Positions 45,160 through 54,829 of a stretch of DNA of 64,000 bases are shown piece by piece. The position numbers and the translations under genes are program-made. Within the stretch, counting starts at the first letter, position 1. Each line of letters opens with the position of its first letter. The stretch is from NVTR01 sp965237505. GTDB taxonomy: Bacteria; Pseudomonadota; Alphaproteobacteria; Rhodobacterales; Rhodobacteraceae. Location of the stretch: NCBI GenBank assembly GCA_965237505.1, contig CBDEFR010000002.1, forward strand, positions 124,001 to 188,000. The letters are read 5' to 3'. The notes below the pieces were generated by a model. It did not search any database. It was not told the origin of the DNA and saw only the letters and a list, made by a program, of their open reading frames with translations.

Positions 45160-45930
45160 TCAGCCCGCAAACGGGTCTTGCCGATAGCCGACATACGCCA
45201 GATACAGACCCTGCGGCGGGCTGACCGACCCGCAGGCGGCACGGTCACGGGCGTTCAACGCGGCCAGAACGTCTGCCGGAGCCATACTGCCCGCCCCGAC
45301 CCGTTCCAGCGTTCCGACAAAGCTGCGCACCTGATTGTGCAGGAAACTGCGGGCGCGCACATGAAACCGGAATTCCCGGCCGTGCGGGATCTCAAAGCTC
45401 TCGATGCGCAACTCGTCCAGGGTTTTCACCGGGCTGTCGGCCTGGCATACGGTCGAGCGGAAGGTGGTGAAATCGTGCTTGCCCAGCAGGTGCTGCGCGG
45501 CGGCTTGCATTAGTTCCAGCTCCAGATCATGTGCGATCTGCCACACCAGCCCTCTGTCATGGGTCGCCGGTGCCCGCCGTGAAATCAGGCGGTAGAGATA
45601 TTCGCGCCTGGTCGCGGAAAACCGGGCATGAAAGTCCTGCGGCACCCGCGCCGCGGCCAAAATCGCCACCGGCAGCGGTTTCAGGTGGTAATTCAGCGCT
45701 TCCGACAGACGGAACGGGTGCCAATCCTTGCGCAGATCGCAATGGGCGACCTGGGCGAGCGCGTGCACCCCGGTATCGGTGCGCCCGGCCCCGGTGATCG
45801 CTGGCGTGTCCGGTTGCAGTTTGCTGAGCGCCGTTTCCAGCGCCTGCTGCACGGACGCCTGGTCTTTCTGCCATTGCCAGCCGACGAAAGGCCCGCCGTC
45901 ATACTCGATTTTGAGTGCGTATCTTGGCAT
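45160..45930 (-). CDS. truA: tRNA pseudouridine(38-40) synthase TruA
   Basis: TruA makes pseudouridine in the tRNA anticodon stem-loop. The start at 45930 (MPRYALKIEYDGGPFVGWQW) gives 256 residues; the open frame further upstream is antisense to ycjX and not used. The catalytic Asp52 is in GAGRTDTGVHA, and FHARFSATRREYLYRL and FHVRARSFLHNQVRSFVGTL are family motifs. It is intact and diverges from ycjX. Confidence 0.95.
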   Translation of the reverse strand: MPRYALKIEYDGGPFVGWQWQKDQASVQQALETALSKLQPDTPAITGAGRTDTGVHALAQVAHCDLRKDWHPFRLSEALNYHLKPLPVAILAAARVPQDFHARFSATRREYLYRLISRRAPATHDRGLVWQIAHDLELELMQAAAQHLLGKHDFTTFRSTVCQADSPVKTLDELRIESFEIPHGREFRFHVRARSFLHNQVRSFVGTLERVGAGSMAPADVLAALNARDRAACGSVSPPQGLYLAYVGYRQDPFAG

Positions 45931-46047
45931 GACCTGCCCATAGCGCGGGCGCTGCGCAGCGGCAAGCGTGCCCTCTGGCGAAACATCACGCCCGCCCTTA
46001 TGTTCCGGACAACCAATCCGGGGGCAGGCACTTTGGTATTCAGCGAT

Positions 46048-47445
46048 ATGGCGGACCGGCTGACGCGCGGGATGGACACCGTGCAAAGCACCGTCAGCGA
46101 GGCGTTTTTTGAACCGGTGATCCGGCTTGGCGTTACCGGTCTGTCGGGCGCCGGAAAGACCGTGTTCATCACTTCGCTGGTTGCCAACCTGATCGACCGC
46201 GCCCGCATGGTGCAGCTTTTGCCGGCAGCCAACGGCGCGATCCGGGCGGCCTATCTGCGCCCGCAGCCCGACGACACGGTGGCGCGGTTTGACTATGAGG
46301 GCCATCTTGGCGCGTTGTTGGCGGGCGCGCCCGTTTGGCCTGACAGCACTCGCGCAGTCAGCGAGCTGCGGCTGTCGCTGCGGGTGCAGCCGACCGGCAT
46401 TCTGGGTGCGGTTTCGGGGCCAAGGACCGTTCACATCGATATCGTCGACTATCCGGGCGAGTGGCTGCTGGATCTGGTGCTGTTAGGCAAAAGCTATGCC
46501 AAATGGTCCGCCGATACCTTTGCGCGCCTTGCGGGGCGGGCAATCGCCGCTGATTATCTGGCGCAAGCTGGCGGAACCGATGGCGCCGCACAGTTTGACG
46601 AGTTAACCGCAAAATCACTGGCCCAAAGCTATACCGGCTATCTGACATCCGCCAAGGCGGCCGGGTATTCGGATTGCACGCCGGGGCGGTTCTCGTTGCC
46701 GGGCGATCTGGCGGGATCGCCGGTTTTGACCTTCGCGCCGTTGAAAAATCCCGAACGCGCCCGCCGTGGCACGTTGTGGCGCGAGATGCAGCGCCGGTTT
46801 GAGGCCTATAAGTCGAAAGTGGTAAGGCCGTTTTTCCGCGACCATTTCGCCCGCATCGATCGCCAGATCGTGCTGGTGGATGTGCTTGGCGCGATCCATG
46901 CCGGACCCAAAGCGTTTGGAGACCTGCGCCGCGCTATGGCCGAAATACTCGGCGCCTTCCGGCTCGGGCGCAATGCGATTCTGTCCAAACTGCTGTTGGG
47001 AAAACGGGTCGAGAAAATTCTGTTCGCGGCCACCAAGGCCGACCATCTGCATCACCGCCAGCACCCGCAATTGACGGCGATCATGGAAGCACTCATGAAA
47101 GATGCCCGTGCCCGCGCCGATTTCAAAGGTGCCGGCACCGCTGCCATGTCAATCGCTGCCTTGCGCGCCACGGTCGAGCAAACCATCGATCACAACGGCG
47201 CTGCGCTGGATTGCGTGCGGGGCACATTGGCCAGCGGCAAGCAGGCGGCGTTTTTCGCCGGCGAATTGCCGGTCGATCCCACCCATTTGCTCAGCGCCGC
47301 GCGTGATGGTGCCGAAAAGTGGCTGGATGCCGATTATCAGTGTATGTCATTCGCTCCGGCACGCCTGCGCCTGTTGCCCGGCGAAGGCCCGCCGCATATC
47401 CGTCTGGACCGGGCGGCGCAGTATCTGATCGGCGACCGGCTGTGA
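46048..47445 (+). CDS. YcjX-family P-loop protein (DUF463)
   Basis: YcjX-like NTP-binding protein. The P-loop is in RLGVTGLSGAGKTVFITSLV, and TVHIDIVDYPGEWLLDL is the family's switch-like motif. ATG 46048 (MADRLTRGMD) is the likely start; 46000 is open too. The function is unknown; in other proteobacteria it is co-encoded with YcjF and linked to envelope stress. A GNAT gene and a YcjF-like gene follow, all overlapping by 4 bp, so it is one operon. Confidence 0.9.
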   Translation: MADRLTRGMDTVQSTVSEAFFEPVIRLGVTGLSGAGKTVFITSLVANLIDRARMVQLLPAANGAIRAAYLRPQPDDTVARFDYEGHLGALLAGAPVWPDSTRAVSELRLSLRVQPTGILGAVSGPRTVHIDIVDYPGEWLLDLVLLGKSYAKWSADTFARLAGRAIAADYLAQAGGTDGAAQFDELTAKSLAQSYTGYLTSAKAAGYSDCTPGRFSLPGDLAGSPVLTFAPLKNPERARRGTLWREMQRRFEAYKSKVVRPFFRDHFARIDRQIVLVDVLGAIHAGPKAFGDLRRAMAEILGAFRLGRNAILSKLLLGKRVEKILFAATKADHLHHRQHPQLTAIMEALMKDARARADFKGAGTAAMSIAALRATVEQTIDHNGAALDCVRGTLASGKQAAFFAGELPVDPTHLLSAARDGAEKWLDADYQCMSFAPARLRLLPGEGPPHIRLDRAAQYLIGDRL

Positions 47446-47887
47446 GGGTCAGTTATCATGCTGCCGCTGCCGGGGACGGCGCAGCGATCGCGTTGATCCA
47501 GTCAAACTGGATCGATGAAACCCCCTGGATGCCGCGCATTCATACCCGTGAGCAGGATCAGGCATATGGTTCTTGGCTGATCGAGGTCACCGATGTGTCA
47601 GTGGCCAGGCACCAAGGCGCGGTGATCGGTTTTCTGTCGCGTCAGGAGCGCGATATTCAGGCGCTTTACCTGGCCCCGACCGCGCGCGGGCAGGGTGTCG
47701 GGCGCGGACTGTTAGAGATGGCAAAAGAGCAAAGCGAAAGTCTTGGGCTCTGGACGTTTCAGGCCAACATGCGCGCACGCCGGTTCTATGCGCAAAATGG
47801 ATTTGTCGAGGATCAACTGACCGACGGCAGGGCAATGACGAAAAACTTCCCGATGTGCATATGAGTTGGGTGAGGAAATTAGAATGA
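47442..47887 (+). pseudogene. GNAT acetyltransferase, frameshifted near the end
   Basis: A small N-acetyltransferase starting at GTG 47442, which overlaps the ycjX stop. The acetyl-CoA loop is in LYLAPTARGQGVGRGLLEMA, and FYAQNGFVEDQ is a family block. As read it ends at 47864 (RAMTKNFPMCI). One added G in the run at 47830-47832 gives GRGNDEKLPDVHMSWVRKLE and a stop at 47885-47887. That stop forms an ATGA overlap with the next gene, exactly as at the other junctions, strongly suggesting it is the native end. Substrate unknown. Confidence 0.82.
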
Positions 47888-48879
47888 GCAATGGCAAGAG
47901 CCCGGTGCTGATTGAGCTGGACGACGAGCAACCCGTGGGGCCAGACACAGCCCCGCCGCTGCCGGACGATGACAAGGCTGCGACCGGGCGCGCCATGCAG
48001 TCGGTGGTGCGGATTGGCGCGCGCCCGGCCTCAAAGCTGACGCGCTGGTTTTGGCGGCTGCTTGGGGCGCTGATTGCATTCGGGGCTTCGCTCTGGGCCT
48101 GGGAATTTGTCACCGCTCTGATCGCGCGCAACACCTATCTCGGATATGCGGCAACCGGGCTTGTGGCGGCGTTCCTTTTGGTCTGCCTCGCGATAGTCCT
48201 GCGCGAATGGGCCGCAATATCAAGGCTCAGGCGCATCGATGCAATTCATCAGGCGGCAGAGGCGGCAATCGGCGCCGATGATCTGGCCGCGGCGCGAAAA
48301 GTGACCGACAAGCTGGCGGCACTTTACGCAGATCGCAAAGAGCTGGAATGGGGCCAAGCGCGCATGATCGAGCGCCAGGGCGATGTATTTGACGCCGACG
48401 GGCAGATCGGCCTTGCCGAGGTCGAGCTTCTGGCCGGGCTTGACGGGCGCGCCCGCGCGCAAGTCGATACAGCGGCGCGTCAGGTCGCGTTGGTGACAGC
48501 GATCGTGCCGCTGGCGCTGGCCGATGTAGCCGCCGCACTGGTCGCCAACCTGCGGATGATCCGCCGCATTGCCGAGATTTACGGTGGCCGCGCCGGAACC
48601 CTCGGCAGCTGGCGGCTGACCCGCACGGTGCTGACCCATCTGGCAGCAACCGGTGCGGTGGCGGCGGCTGACGACCTGATCGGTTCGATCGCCGGGGGCG
48701 GGGTTTTGTCCAAAATTTCGCGCCGCTTCGGCGAAGGCATCATCAACGGCGCGCTGACCGCCCGGGTCGGCGTTGCGGCAATGGAAGTTTGCCGTCCGCT
48801 GCCGTTTCGCCTGCTCAAAAGGCCGTCGGTGACCAGCCTAGTAAAACGAGCCCTTGCCGGACTGTTTTCAGCGAAGTAG
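47884..48879 (+). CDS. YcjF-like (TIGR01620/DUF697) inner-membrane protein
   Basis: A 331-residue membrane protein of the YcjF family. Two adjacent hydrophobic segments (WFWRLLGALIAFGASLWAW and YAATGLVAAFLLVCLAIVL) follow an acidic N-terminus. The C-terminal half contains the DUF697-like region IVPLALADVAAALVANLRMI. It is encoded with ycjX, as in many proteobacteria, separated only by the GNAT gene. The pair probably works together at the inner membrane; no biochemical role is known. Confidence 0.88.
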   Translation: MSNGKSPVLIELDDEQPVGPDTAPPLPDDDKAATGRAMQSVVRIGARPASKLTRWFWRLLGALIAFGASLWAWEFVTALIARNTYLGYAATGLVAAFLLVCLAIVLREWAAISRLRRIDAIHQAAEAAIGADDLAAARKVTDKLAALYADRKELEWGQARMIERQGDVFDADGQIGLAEVELLAGLDGRARAQVDTAARQVALVTAIVPLALADVAAALVANLRMIRRIAEIYGGRAGTLGSWRLTRTVLTHLAATGAVAAADDLIGSIAGGGVLSKISRRFGEGIINGALTARVGVAAMEVCRPLPFRLLKRPSVTSLVKRALAGLFSAK

Positions 48880-48920
48880 GTATCCGGCCAAGCGGGAAAT
48901 GATTTGGCCGGAACGAAATA

Positions 48921-51605
48921 TTGGATGCATTGATATTTCTTGTGGCGTTGGTGCCAGCCGCAGTCATTGCCGCGGTGATTTACCTGATCATCAGCCATAC
49001 CGGGTTGAAACGTAAGGTCGCGGCGCTGGAAAATATGCTGGCAGCACAGCCTGACGTGCAACCTGCAACGCCCACAGCCCGCTCGTCAAAGATGCCAGCA
49101 AGCGCCGAGGATGCGGCGCAGGTGCAAGCGACCACGGCAAAAGGACCGTGGCAAAGTCCGGTGGCGGAGCCGGCGAGCGTGGCGCCGTCCGGCCGGCCGC
49201 AACCCAGGGCATTCGTTTTTCATACGCGCAACATCGATCAGGCCCGGCGCTGGCTGGCGGCCAACTGGTTTCTGGCGATCGCGGCGCTGTCGCTGGCGCT
49301 GGCCGGGGTTTTTCTGGTCCAGTACGGTGTGGAAAAAGGTCTGCTGACGCCGTTCTGGCGGGTCATTGGCGCGGCGGCTCTTGGTATTGCACTGATCCTG
49401 GCGGGCGAGCTCGTGCGCCGCAAATCAACCGACGCAAGTGAACAAGGCACCGCCTTTCTGCCGTCGACGTTTTCCGGCGCCGGGCTGGTGGCGCTGTTTG
49501 CGGCAGTGCTGGCGGCGCGCCAACTGTATGGGCTGATCGGGCCGGAAGCGGCGCTTGTCTTGCTGGTTCTGGTGTCGGCGGTCGCGGCGGTGGTGGGCTG
49601 GTTTTACGGGCCCTTTCTGGCGGTTGTGGGCATATTGGGATCAATCGCGGCGCCATTTCTGGTGGCCGGCGACAGCGACAGCCCGCAGATATTCTTTTAC
49701 TATTTTGCCGTGATCACGCTGGCAGCGCTCTCAGTCGATGCGATCAAGCGCTGGGCCTGGGTAAGCACGCTGGCGCTGATTTTTGCTTACGTGGCGGCCT
49801 GGATGTTCTATTCCGGCGGCGCTGGCGATGAACATTTCCTGGCATTCGCGCTTATTGTGGCAGTCGGCGCCATGACCATTCCGCCGCTGGCACTGTCGCC
49901 GCGCCACGATGGCGCGATGGTGCACGCGATCCTTGGCGGCATGTGGCGCAAATCGCCGATCTGGCCAGAATTTCCGACCCGTCTTGCGGCGGGCGCGTTT
50001 GGCGCGGCGGCTGCAGCGGCGCTGCTTGTCGCGCTGAAGGACGCAGGTCAGGCCGAAGTCTGGCTGGCCGTGGCCACGCTATCGGCTCTCTATGTCGCGG
50101 CTGTGGTCTGGTTTCGCCGCGCCCCGGCCCTGAGCGACTTTGCGGTGTTGCCGCCGGTTCTGCTGCTGGCGGTTATCGTCGTTCAGGCGGTGGATGGCGG
50201 CACGATACATGCTCAGTTCCAGGTTGGTCAGTTTCGCCCGCCAGAAACCGCCCCGCCAGCCACCGTTTCGATCCTTGCCGGGATCGCGCTGCTTGGCTCG
50301 GCGCTGGCGTTCTGGCGCACGCTTTGGGGCGGGCCGCTGGCGCAGGTCTGGGCGGCCGGGGCGGCGTTGCTGGCGCCACTGGCGCTGGTGGCGCTGGAAA
50401 TGCTGTGGACGCCGGAACCGGTGCTGGGGGCAGGGCGCTGGGCCGCGCACGCCATAATTATCGCCGCTGCAATGGTGTATTTCGCCCAATCCGTGGCCCG
50501 GCGCGACGGCGACGACAAGCGCCGGGTCGCCTATTTTAGCCTGTCCGCCCTGACCATGATCGCCTTCGCTCTGGTCATCATCCTGTCCTCGGCGGCGCTG
50601 ACCGTGGCGCTTGCGGTGATGGTGCTGGCGGCGGCGTTGATCGACAAGCGGCTTGATCTGGCGCTCTTGAGTCTGTTCATTCAGGTCGGGGTCATTGTCA
50701 TCGGCTGGCGGCTGGTGCTCGATCCGGGGGTGTTCTGGGCCAGCGACGCGCCGCTGTGGGAGCTTGCGCTTGCCTACGTCGGCAGTGCCGCATTGCTTGG
50801 CGCGGCGTGGATAACGCTGGCGGACCGCAATCGCGCCACCGCGCGCCTGACTGTTGAAAGCGGCATCTGGGCCACACTGGGCGTGCTGGCGAGCGTTTTG
50901 CTGAACCGGGCGCTGGGCGCAGATTTCGAGAGTCATTGGGGCCTGTCCCTGTTCGCCTCGATCTGGCTGATGCTGATGCTGGTGCAGATCTACCGGCTGC
51001 GGGCGGGGGGCGTTATGCGCTGGGTGCGGATCGCACTGGCCGCAATATATGCTTTTGCGGCGGCATTCATTTTTGCGCTGCTGTTTGTTTTTGCAAACCC
51101 GCTGACCACTTTCAACGAGCCGGTTGTCGGAGCGCCGATTTTTGACAGCCTGCTGGTCGCCTTTGGCACCCCGGCGCTGATACTCGCGCTCGGAGTCTGG
51201 AAGCTGCCAGAACTTCACCGCATCCTGCGCCTCAGCTTCATCAGCCTGTCCGCGGTATTTGCCGCTGCCTATGTAGGGCTGGAAATCCGCCGGCTGTGGC
51301 GCGGCCGCGACCTGAACGTGCCGGGCACCACCGATGCCGAACTGTACACCTATACGCTGGCGCTGCTGCTGATCTCGGTGGCGATCCTGTTTCTTGCGTT
51401 CAGCCGCCGCTCGGTGCCTTTGCGCCGGATCGCGACGATCGGCATCGGGCTGACGATTGCCAAGGTTTTCCTGATCGACATGGCCGGGCTGGCCGGGCTG
51501 CTGCGGGTGGTGTCGTTCCTTGGGCTTGGGTTGTCGCTGGCCGCCCTCGGCTGGATCGACCGGCAAATGTCGCGGCAATGGGTGCGCGACGCACCACAGA
51601 ATTAG
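48921..51605 (+). CDS. DUF2339 large multi-pass membrane protein
   Basis: An 894-residue protein with one N-terminal membrane segment, a variable linker (about residues 45-95) and then some 24 hydrophobic segments with very few long loops. This matches DUF2339. ARRWLAANWFLAIAALSLAL and the last helices (LGLGLSLAALGWIDRQM) are recognisable. A TTG at 48921 appears to start it. Function is unknown; it is intact and not obviously in an operon, though it follows the ycj genes by 41 bp. Confidence 0.85.
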   Translation: MDALIFLVALVPAAVIAAVIYLIISHTGLKRKVAALENMLAAQPDVQPATPTARSSKMPASAEDAAQVQATTAKGPWQSPVAEPASVAPSGRPQPRAFVFHTRNIDQARRWLAANWFLAIAALSLALAGVFLVQYGVEKGLLTPFWRVIGAAALGIALILAGELVRRKSTDASEQGTAFLPSTFSGAGLVALFAAVLAARQLYGLIGPEAALVLLVLVSAVAAVVGWFYGPFLAVVGILGSIAAPFLVAGDSDSPQIFFYYFAVITLAALSVDAIKRWAWVSTLALIFAYVAAWMFYSGGAGDEHFLAFALIVAVGAMTIPPLALSPRHDGAMVHAILGGMWRKSPIWPEFPTRLAAGAFGAAAAAALLVALKDAGQAEVWLAVATLSALYVAAVVWFRRAPALSDFAVLPPVLLLAVIVVQAVDGGTIHAQFQVGQFRPPETAPPATVSILAGIALLGSALAFWRTLWGGPLAQVWAAGAALLAPLALVALEMLWTPEPVLGAGRWAAHAIIIAAAMVYFAQSVARRDGDDKRRVAYFSLSALTMIAFALVIILSSAALTVALAVMVLAAALIDKRLDLALLSLFIQVGVIVIGWRLVLDPGVFWASDAPLWELALAYVGSAALLGAAWITLADRNRATARLTVESGIWATLGVLASVLLNRALGADFESHWGLSLFASIWLMLMLVQIYRLRAGGVMRWVRIALAAIYAFAAAFIFALLFVFANPLTTFNEPVVGAPIFDSLLVAFGTPALILALGVWKLPELHRILRLSFISLSAVFAAAYVGLEIRRLWRGRDLNVPGTTDAELYTYTLALLLISVAILFLAFSRRSVPLRRIATIGIGLTIAKVFLIDMAGLAGLLRVVSFLGLGLSLAALGWIDRQMSRQWVRDAPQN

Positions 51606-51783
51606 CCGCTGGACGCCTTACCGGGGGCTGACTATAACCCGGGCCATGACGATGATACGCACCATCATCATTCGAATTAGCACCCCGGCGCTCTGAAGCT
51701 CACGGGCCGCCGGGACCAGGCGTATGGATGACCGCGCCGCGCCTTTCACCTGATTACCGACACACGCCGTAAGGACGCCACGA

Positions 51784-54687
51784 ATGTGCGCCGAAAAGAC
51801 TGACTACCGGGACACGCTGAACCTGCCGGTGACCGATTTTCCGATGCGCGCCGGACTGCCCAGGCGCGAGCCGGACTGGCTGGCGCGATGGGAAAAGATG
51901 GGCATCTACGACCGGCTGCGCGAATTGCAGGGGCGCAAAGCTTTTATCCTGCACGATGGCCCGCCGTACGCGAACGGCAACCTGCATATCGGCCATGCGC
52001 TGAACAAGATATTGAAGGACATGGTGGTGCGCAGCCAACAGATGCTGGGGCGCGACGCGCGCTATGTGCCGGGCTGGGACTGTCACGGCCTGCCGATCGA
52101 ATGGAAGATCGAGGAACAGTACCGCGCCTGCGGCAAGAACAAGGACGACGTGGCGGTAAACGAGCTGCGCGGCGAGTGCCGCAGGTTCGCAGAGGAGTGG
52201 GTGGACATCCAGCGTGACGAGTTCAAGCGGTTAGGGGTGACCGGCAAGTGGGACGATCCGTATCTGACGATGGATTACGAGAGCGAAGCGGTGATCGCCG
52301 AGGAATTCATGACGTTCGTGATGAACGGCAGCTTGTATCGCGGCAGCAAGCCGGTGATGTGGTCACCGGTGGAAAAGACGGCGCTGGCGGAAGCGGAGAT
52401 CGAGTATCATGATCACCAGAGCCATACGGTCTGGGTGCGGTTTCCTGTGTTAGATTTTGGCCCTGGTGCCGAAGGTTTTTCGATCTCCGATAGACCTGCG
52501 TCCGTCCTGATCTGGACGACAACACCTTGGACCATTCCGCAAAACCGAGCAATCTGCTTCAATCCGACTATCAACTACTCGCTTTATGAAGTGCAAGACG
52601 CACCCGTTGATAACTGGGCAAGGATTGGCGATCGGCTGTTCGTCGCTGATAATCTCGCCGAAGAAGTATTCGCCGCAGCTCGCGTTGATCAATTCAGACA
52701 AGTCGTTCAGGTTGGTCAGGGCGCGATTAGCGCATTGACCTGCGCCCACCCGCTCCGCGCAGTCGAGGGCGCAAACGGCGAATGGGACTACGACGTCCCC
52801 ATACTGCCTGCCGATCACGTCACAGACGAAGCAGGCACAGGTTTCGTACACACGGCCCCCAGTCACGGGGTTGACGACTACAACATAGGCGTCAGGCACG
52901 GGCTGCCGATGACCTACAATGTGCTGGAGGATTCTTCTTTCCGGCTGGACCTGCCTTTCTTTGGTGGTGCGGTGATTTTCGACCAAAAAGGTAAAGAAAA
53001 GGATGCCAACAAGCGGATTATCGACAAACTGGTCGAAGTTGGCGCCCTGATCGCGCGCGGCCGCCTCACCCACAGTTACCCTCACAGTTGGCGCTCCAAA
53101 GCTCCGGTGATTTTCCGCAATACCCCGCAGTGGTTCGTCGCCATCGACACGCCCTTGAACGACGGCATGGACGAGCACGGCACCAGCATCCGCCAGCGCG
53201 CCCTGACCGAGATTGACCGGGTCAAATGGACCCCGCCAACCGGGCGCAACCGGCTCACTTCGATGATCGAGGCCCGCCCCGACTGGGTGATGAGTCGGCA
53301 ACGCGCCTGGGGCGTGCCGCTGACCTGTTTCATCCGCGACAGAGGTGAGGGCAGCGTGGAGGTTCTGCGCGATGCGGCGATGAACGCCCGGATCATAGCG
53401 GCGTTTCGCGCCGAAGGTGCTGATGCCTGGTTCGAGGACGGTGCGGCGGCGCGATTCCTTGGCAACGACTATGATCCGGACGAATGGCACCTGGTGACGG
53501 ACATTCTGGATGTCTGGTTCGACTCGGGCTCAACCCATGCCTTCGTGATCCGCGACCGCGCCGATGGCGCACCCGACGGCATCGCCGACCTGTATCTGGA
53601 GGGCACCGATCAGCATCGCGGCTGGTTTCACAGCTCCTTGCTGCAATCGGTCGGCACCAAGGGATGCGCGCCCTATCGCGGGGTGCTGACGCACGGCTTC
53701 ACGCTCGACGAGAGGGGCGTCAAGATGTCCAAATCTCTGGGCAACACGGTTCTGCCCGCGGCTGTGGTCAAACAATACGGCGCCGATATTCTGCGGCTGT
53801 GGGTGGCGCAGACCGACTATACCAACGACCAGCGTATCGGCCCGGAGATTCTGAAGGGCGCGGCCGATGCCTATCGCCGCCTGCGCAACACCATGCGGTT
53901 CCTGCTCGGTTCACTGGCGCAGTTTTCCGAAGCCGACCGGGTGGCGCCCGCGGATATGCCGGAGCTGGAACGATGGGTTCTGCACCGGCTGGCCAAGCTG
54001 GATCACACGGTGCGCACCGGCTATGCCGCTTACGATTTCCAAGGCGTTTTCCAGGCGATTTTCACCTTTGCCACCGTCGATCTGTCGGCGTTTTATTTCG
54101 ATATCCGCAAGGACGTGCTGTATTGCGACGGCGACAGTGCTGCGCGCCGCGCCGCCCGCACCGTGCTGGACATCCTCTATCACCGGCTAACAACCTGGCT
54201 GGCCCCGATTCTGGTGTTCACCATGGAAGAGGTCTGGCTGGAACGCTTCCCCGGCGATCAAAGCTCAGTCCATCTGGTCGATTTTCCCGACACGCCCGCG
54301 GACTGGCTGGACGAGCCGCTGGCGGCGAAATGGGCCGGCATCCGGCGGGTGCGCCGGGTCGTGACCGCAGCGCTGGAAGTGCAGCGTCAGAACAAGGTGA
54401 TCGGCGCGTCGCTCGAGGCGGCACCGGTGGTGCATGTGCGGGACGCGCAAGCTTTGGCGGACCTGAAGACGGTGGCGTTTGCGGACATCTGCGTCACTTC
54501 GGACCTGGCACTAACGGGCGATCCAAGCCCTGTCGAGGCGTTTCGTGTGCCAGATATTGACGGTGTCGGCGTGGTCTTTGAAAAGGCCGAAGGGGCCAAA
54601 TGTCAGCGCTGCTGGAAAATTCTGCCCGATGTCGGGAGCCACAGCCATACCGATGTCTGCGCGCGCTGCGAAAAGGCGCTTGGCTAG
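51784..54687 (+). CDS. ileS: Isoleucyl-tRNA synthetase
   Basis: Class I synthetase of 967 residues. HIGH is at residues 68-71 (GNLHIGHALN), KMSKS begins at about 647, and the C-terminal zinc ribbon has CQRCWK and CARCEKAL. The CP1 editing domain lies between. Bases of about 52445-53060 (residues about 221-426, inside CP1) use a visibly different codon set, with more A/T third positions, ACA, CCA and ATA codons, than the flanks. This suggests a recombination-derived segment. The frame is intact throughout. A 178-bp gap precedes it; lspA or ribF are not adjacent. Confidence 0.96.
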   Translation: MCAEKTDYRDTLNLPVTDFPMRAGLPRREPDWLARWEKMGIYDRLRELQGRKAFILHDGPPYANGNLHIGHALNKILKDMVVRSQQMLGRDARYVPGWDCHGLPIEWKIEEQYRACGKNKDDVAVNELRGECRRFAEEWVDIQRDEFKRLGVTGKWDDPYLTMDYESEAVIAEEFMTFVMNGSLYRGSKPVMWSPVEKTALAEAEIEYHDHQSHTVWVRFPVLDFGPGAEGFSISDRPASVLIWTTTPWTIPQNRAICFNPTINYSLYEVQDAPVDNWARIGDRLFVADNLAEEVFAAARVDQFRQVVQVGQGAISALTCAHPLRAVEGANGEWDYDVPILPADHVTDEAGTGFVHTAPSHGVDDYNIGVRHGLPMTYNVLEDSSFRLDLPFFGGAVIFDQKGKEKDANKRIIDKLVEVGALIARGRLTHSYPHSWRSKAPVIFRNTPQWFVAIDTPLNDGMDEHGTSIRQRALTEIDRVKWTPPTGRNRLTSMIEARPDWVMSRQRAWGVPLTCFIRDRGEGSVEVLRDAAMNARIIAAFRAEGADAWFEDGAAARFLGNDYDPDEWHLVTDILDVWFDSGSTHAFVIRDRADGAPDGIADLYLEGTDQHRGWFHSSLLQSVGTKGCAPYRGVLTHGFTLDERGVKMSKSLGNTVLPAAVVKQYGADILRLWVAQTDYTNDQRIGPEILKGAADAYRRLRNTMRFLLGSLAQFSEADRVAPADMPELERWVLHRLAKLDHTVRTGYAAYDFQGVFQAIFTFATVDLSAFYFDIRKDVLYCDGDSAARRAARTVLDILYHRLTTWLAPILVFTMEEVWLERFPGDQSSVHLVDFPDTPADWLDEPLAAKWAGIRRVRRVVTAALEVQRQNKVIGASLEAAPVVHVRDAQALADLKTVAFADICVTSDLALTGDPSPVEAFRVPDIDGVGVVFEKAEGAKCQRCWKILPDVGSHSHTDVCARCEKALG

Positions 54688-54829
54688 GATATTTCGCGAA
54701 AGTGCCGGATCAGAACCGATCAAAAGGCATGCTGAGAAATCACACCTAGCGCCACGCCGCCAAATTGTTTAGAATCACCACCAGACCCGGCAAACGGGCG
54801 CAAACTGAGGCAGAATTGGGCGGCACTCC

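Noticed and set aside
45931..46434. Upstream extension of truA
   Set aside because: The extension is antisense to ycjX and compositionally unlike a protein; TruA homologues start at MPRYALKIEYDG (45930).
50079..51578. Long open frame (499 codons) on the minus strand inside the DUF2339 gene
   Set aside because: It is antisense to a clear membrane protein, rich in Arg/Gln/Pro/His from GC-rich codon mirroring, with no recognisable motif or ribosome-binding site.
52450..53490. 346-codon minus-strand frame inside ileS
   Set aside because: Mirror frame of the intact synthetase; no domain features.
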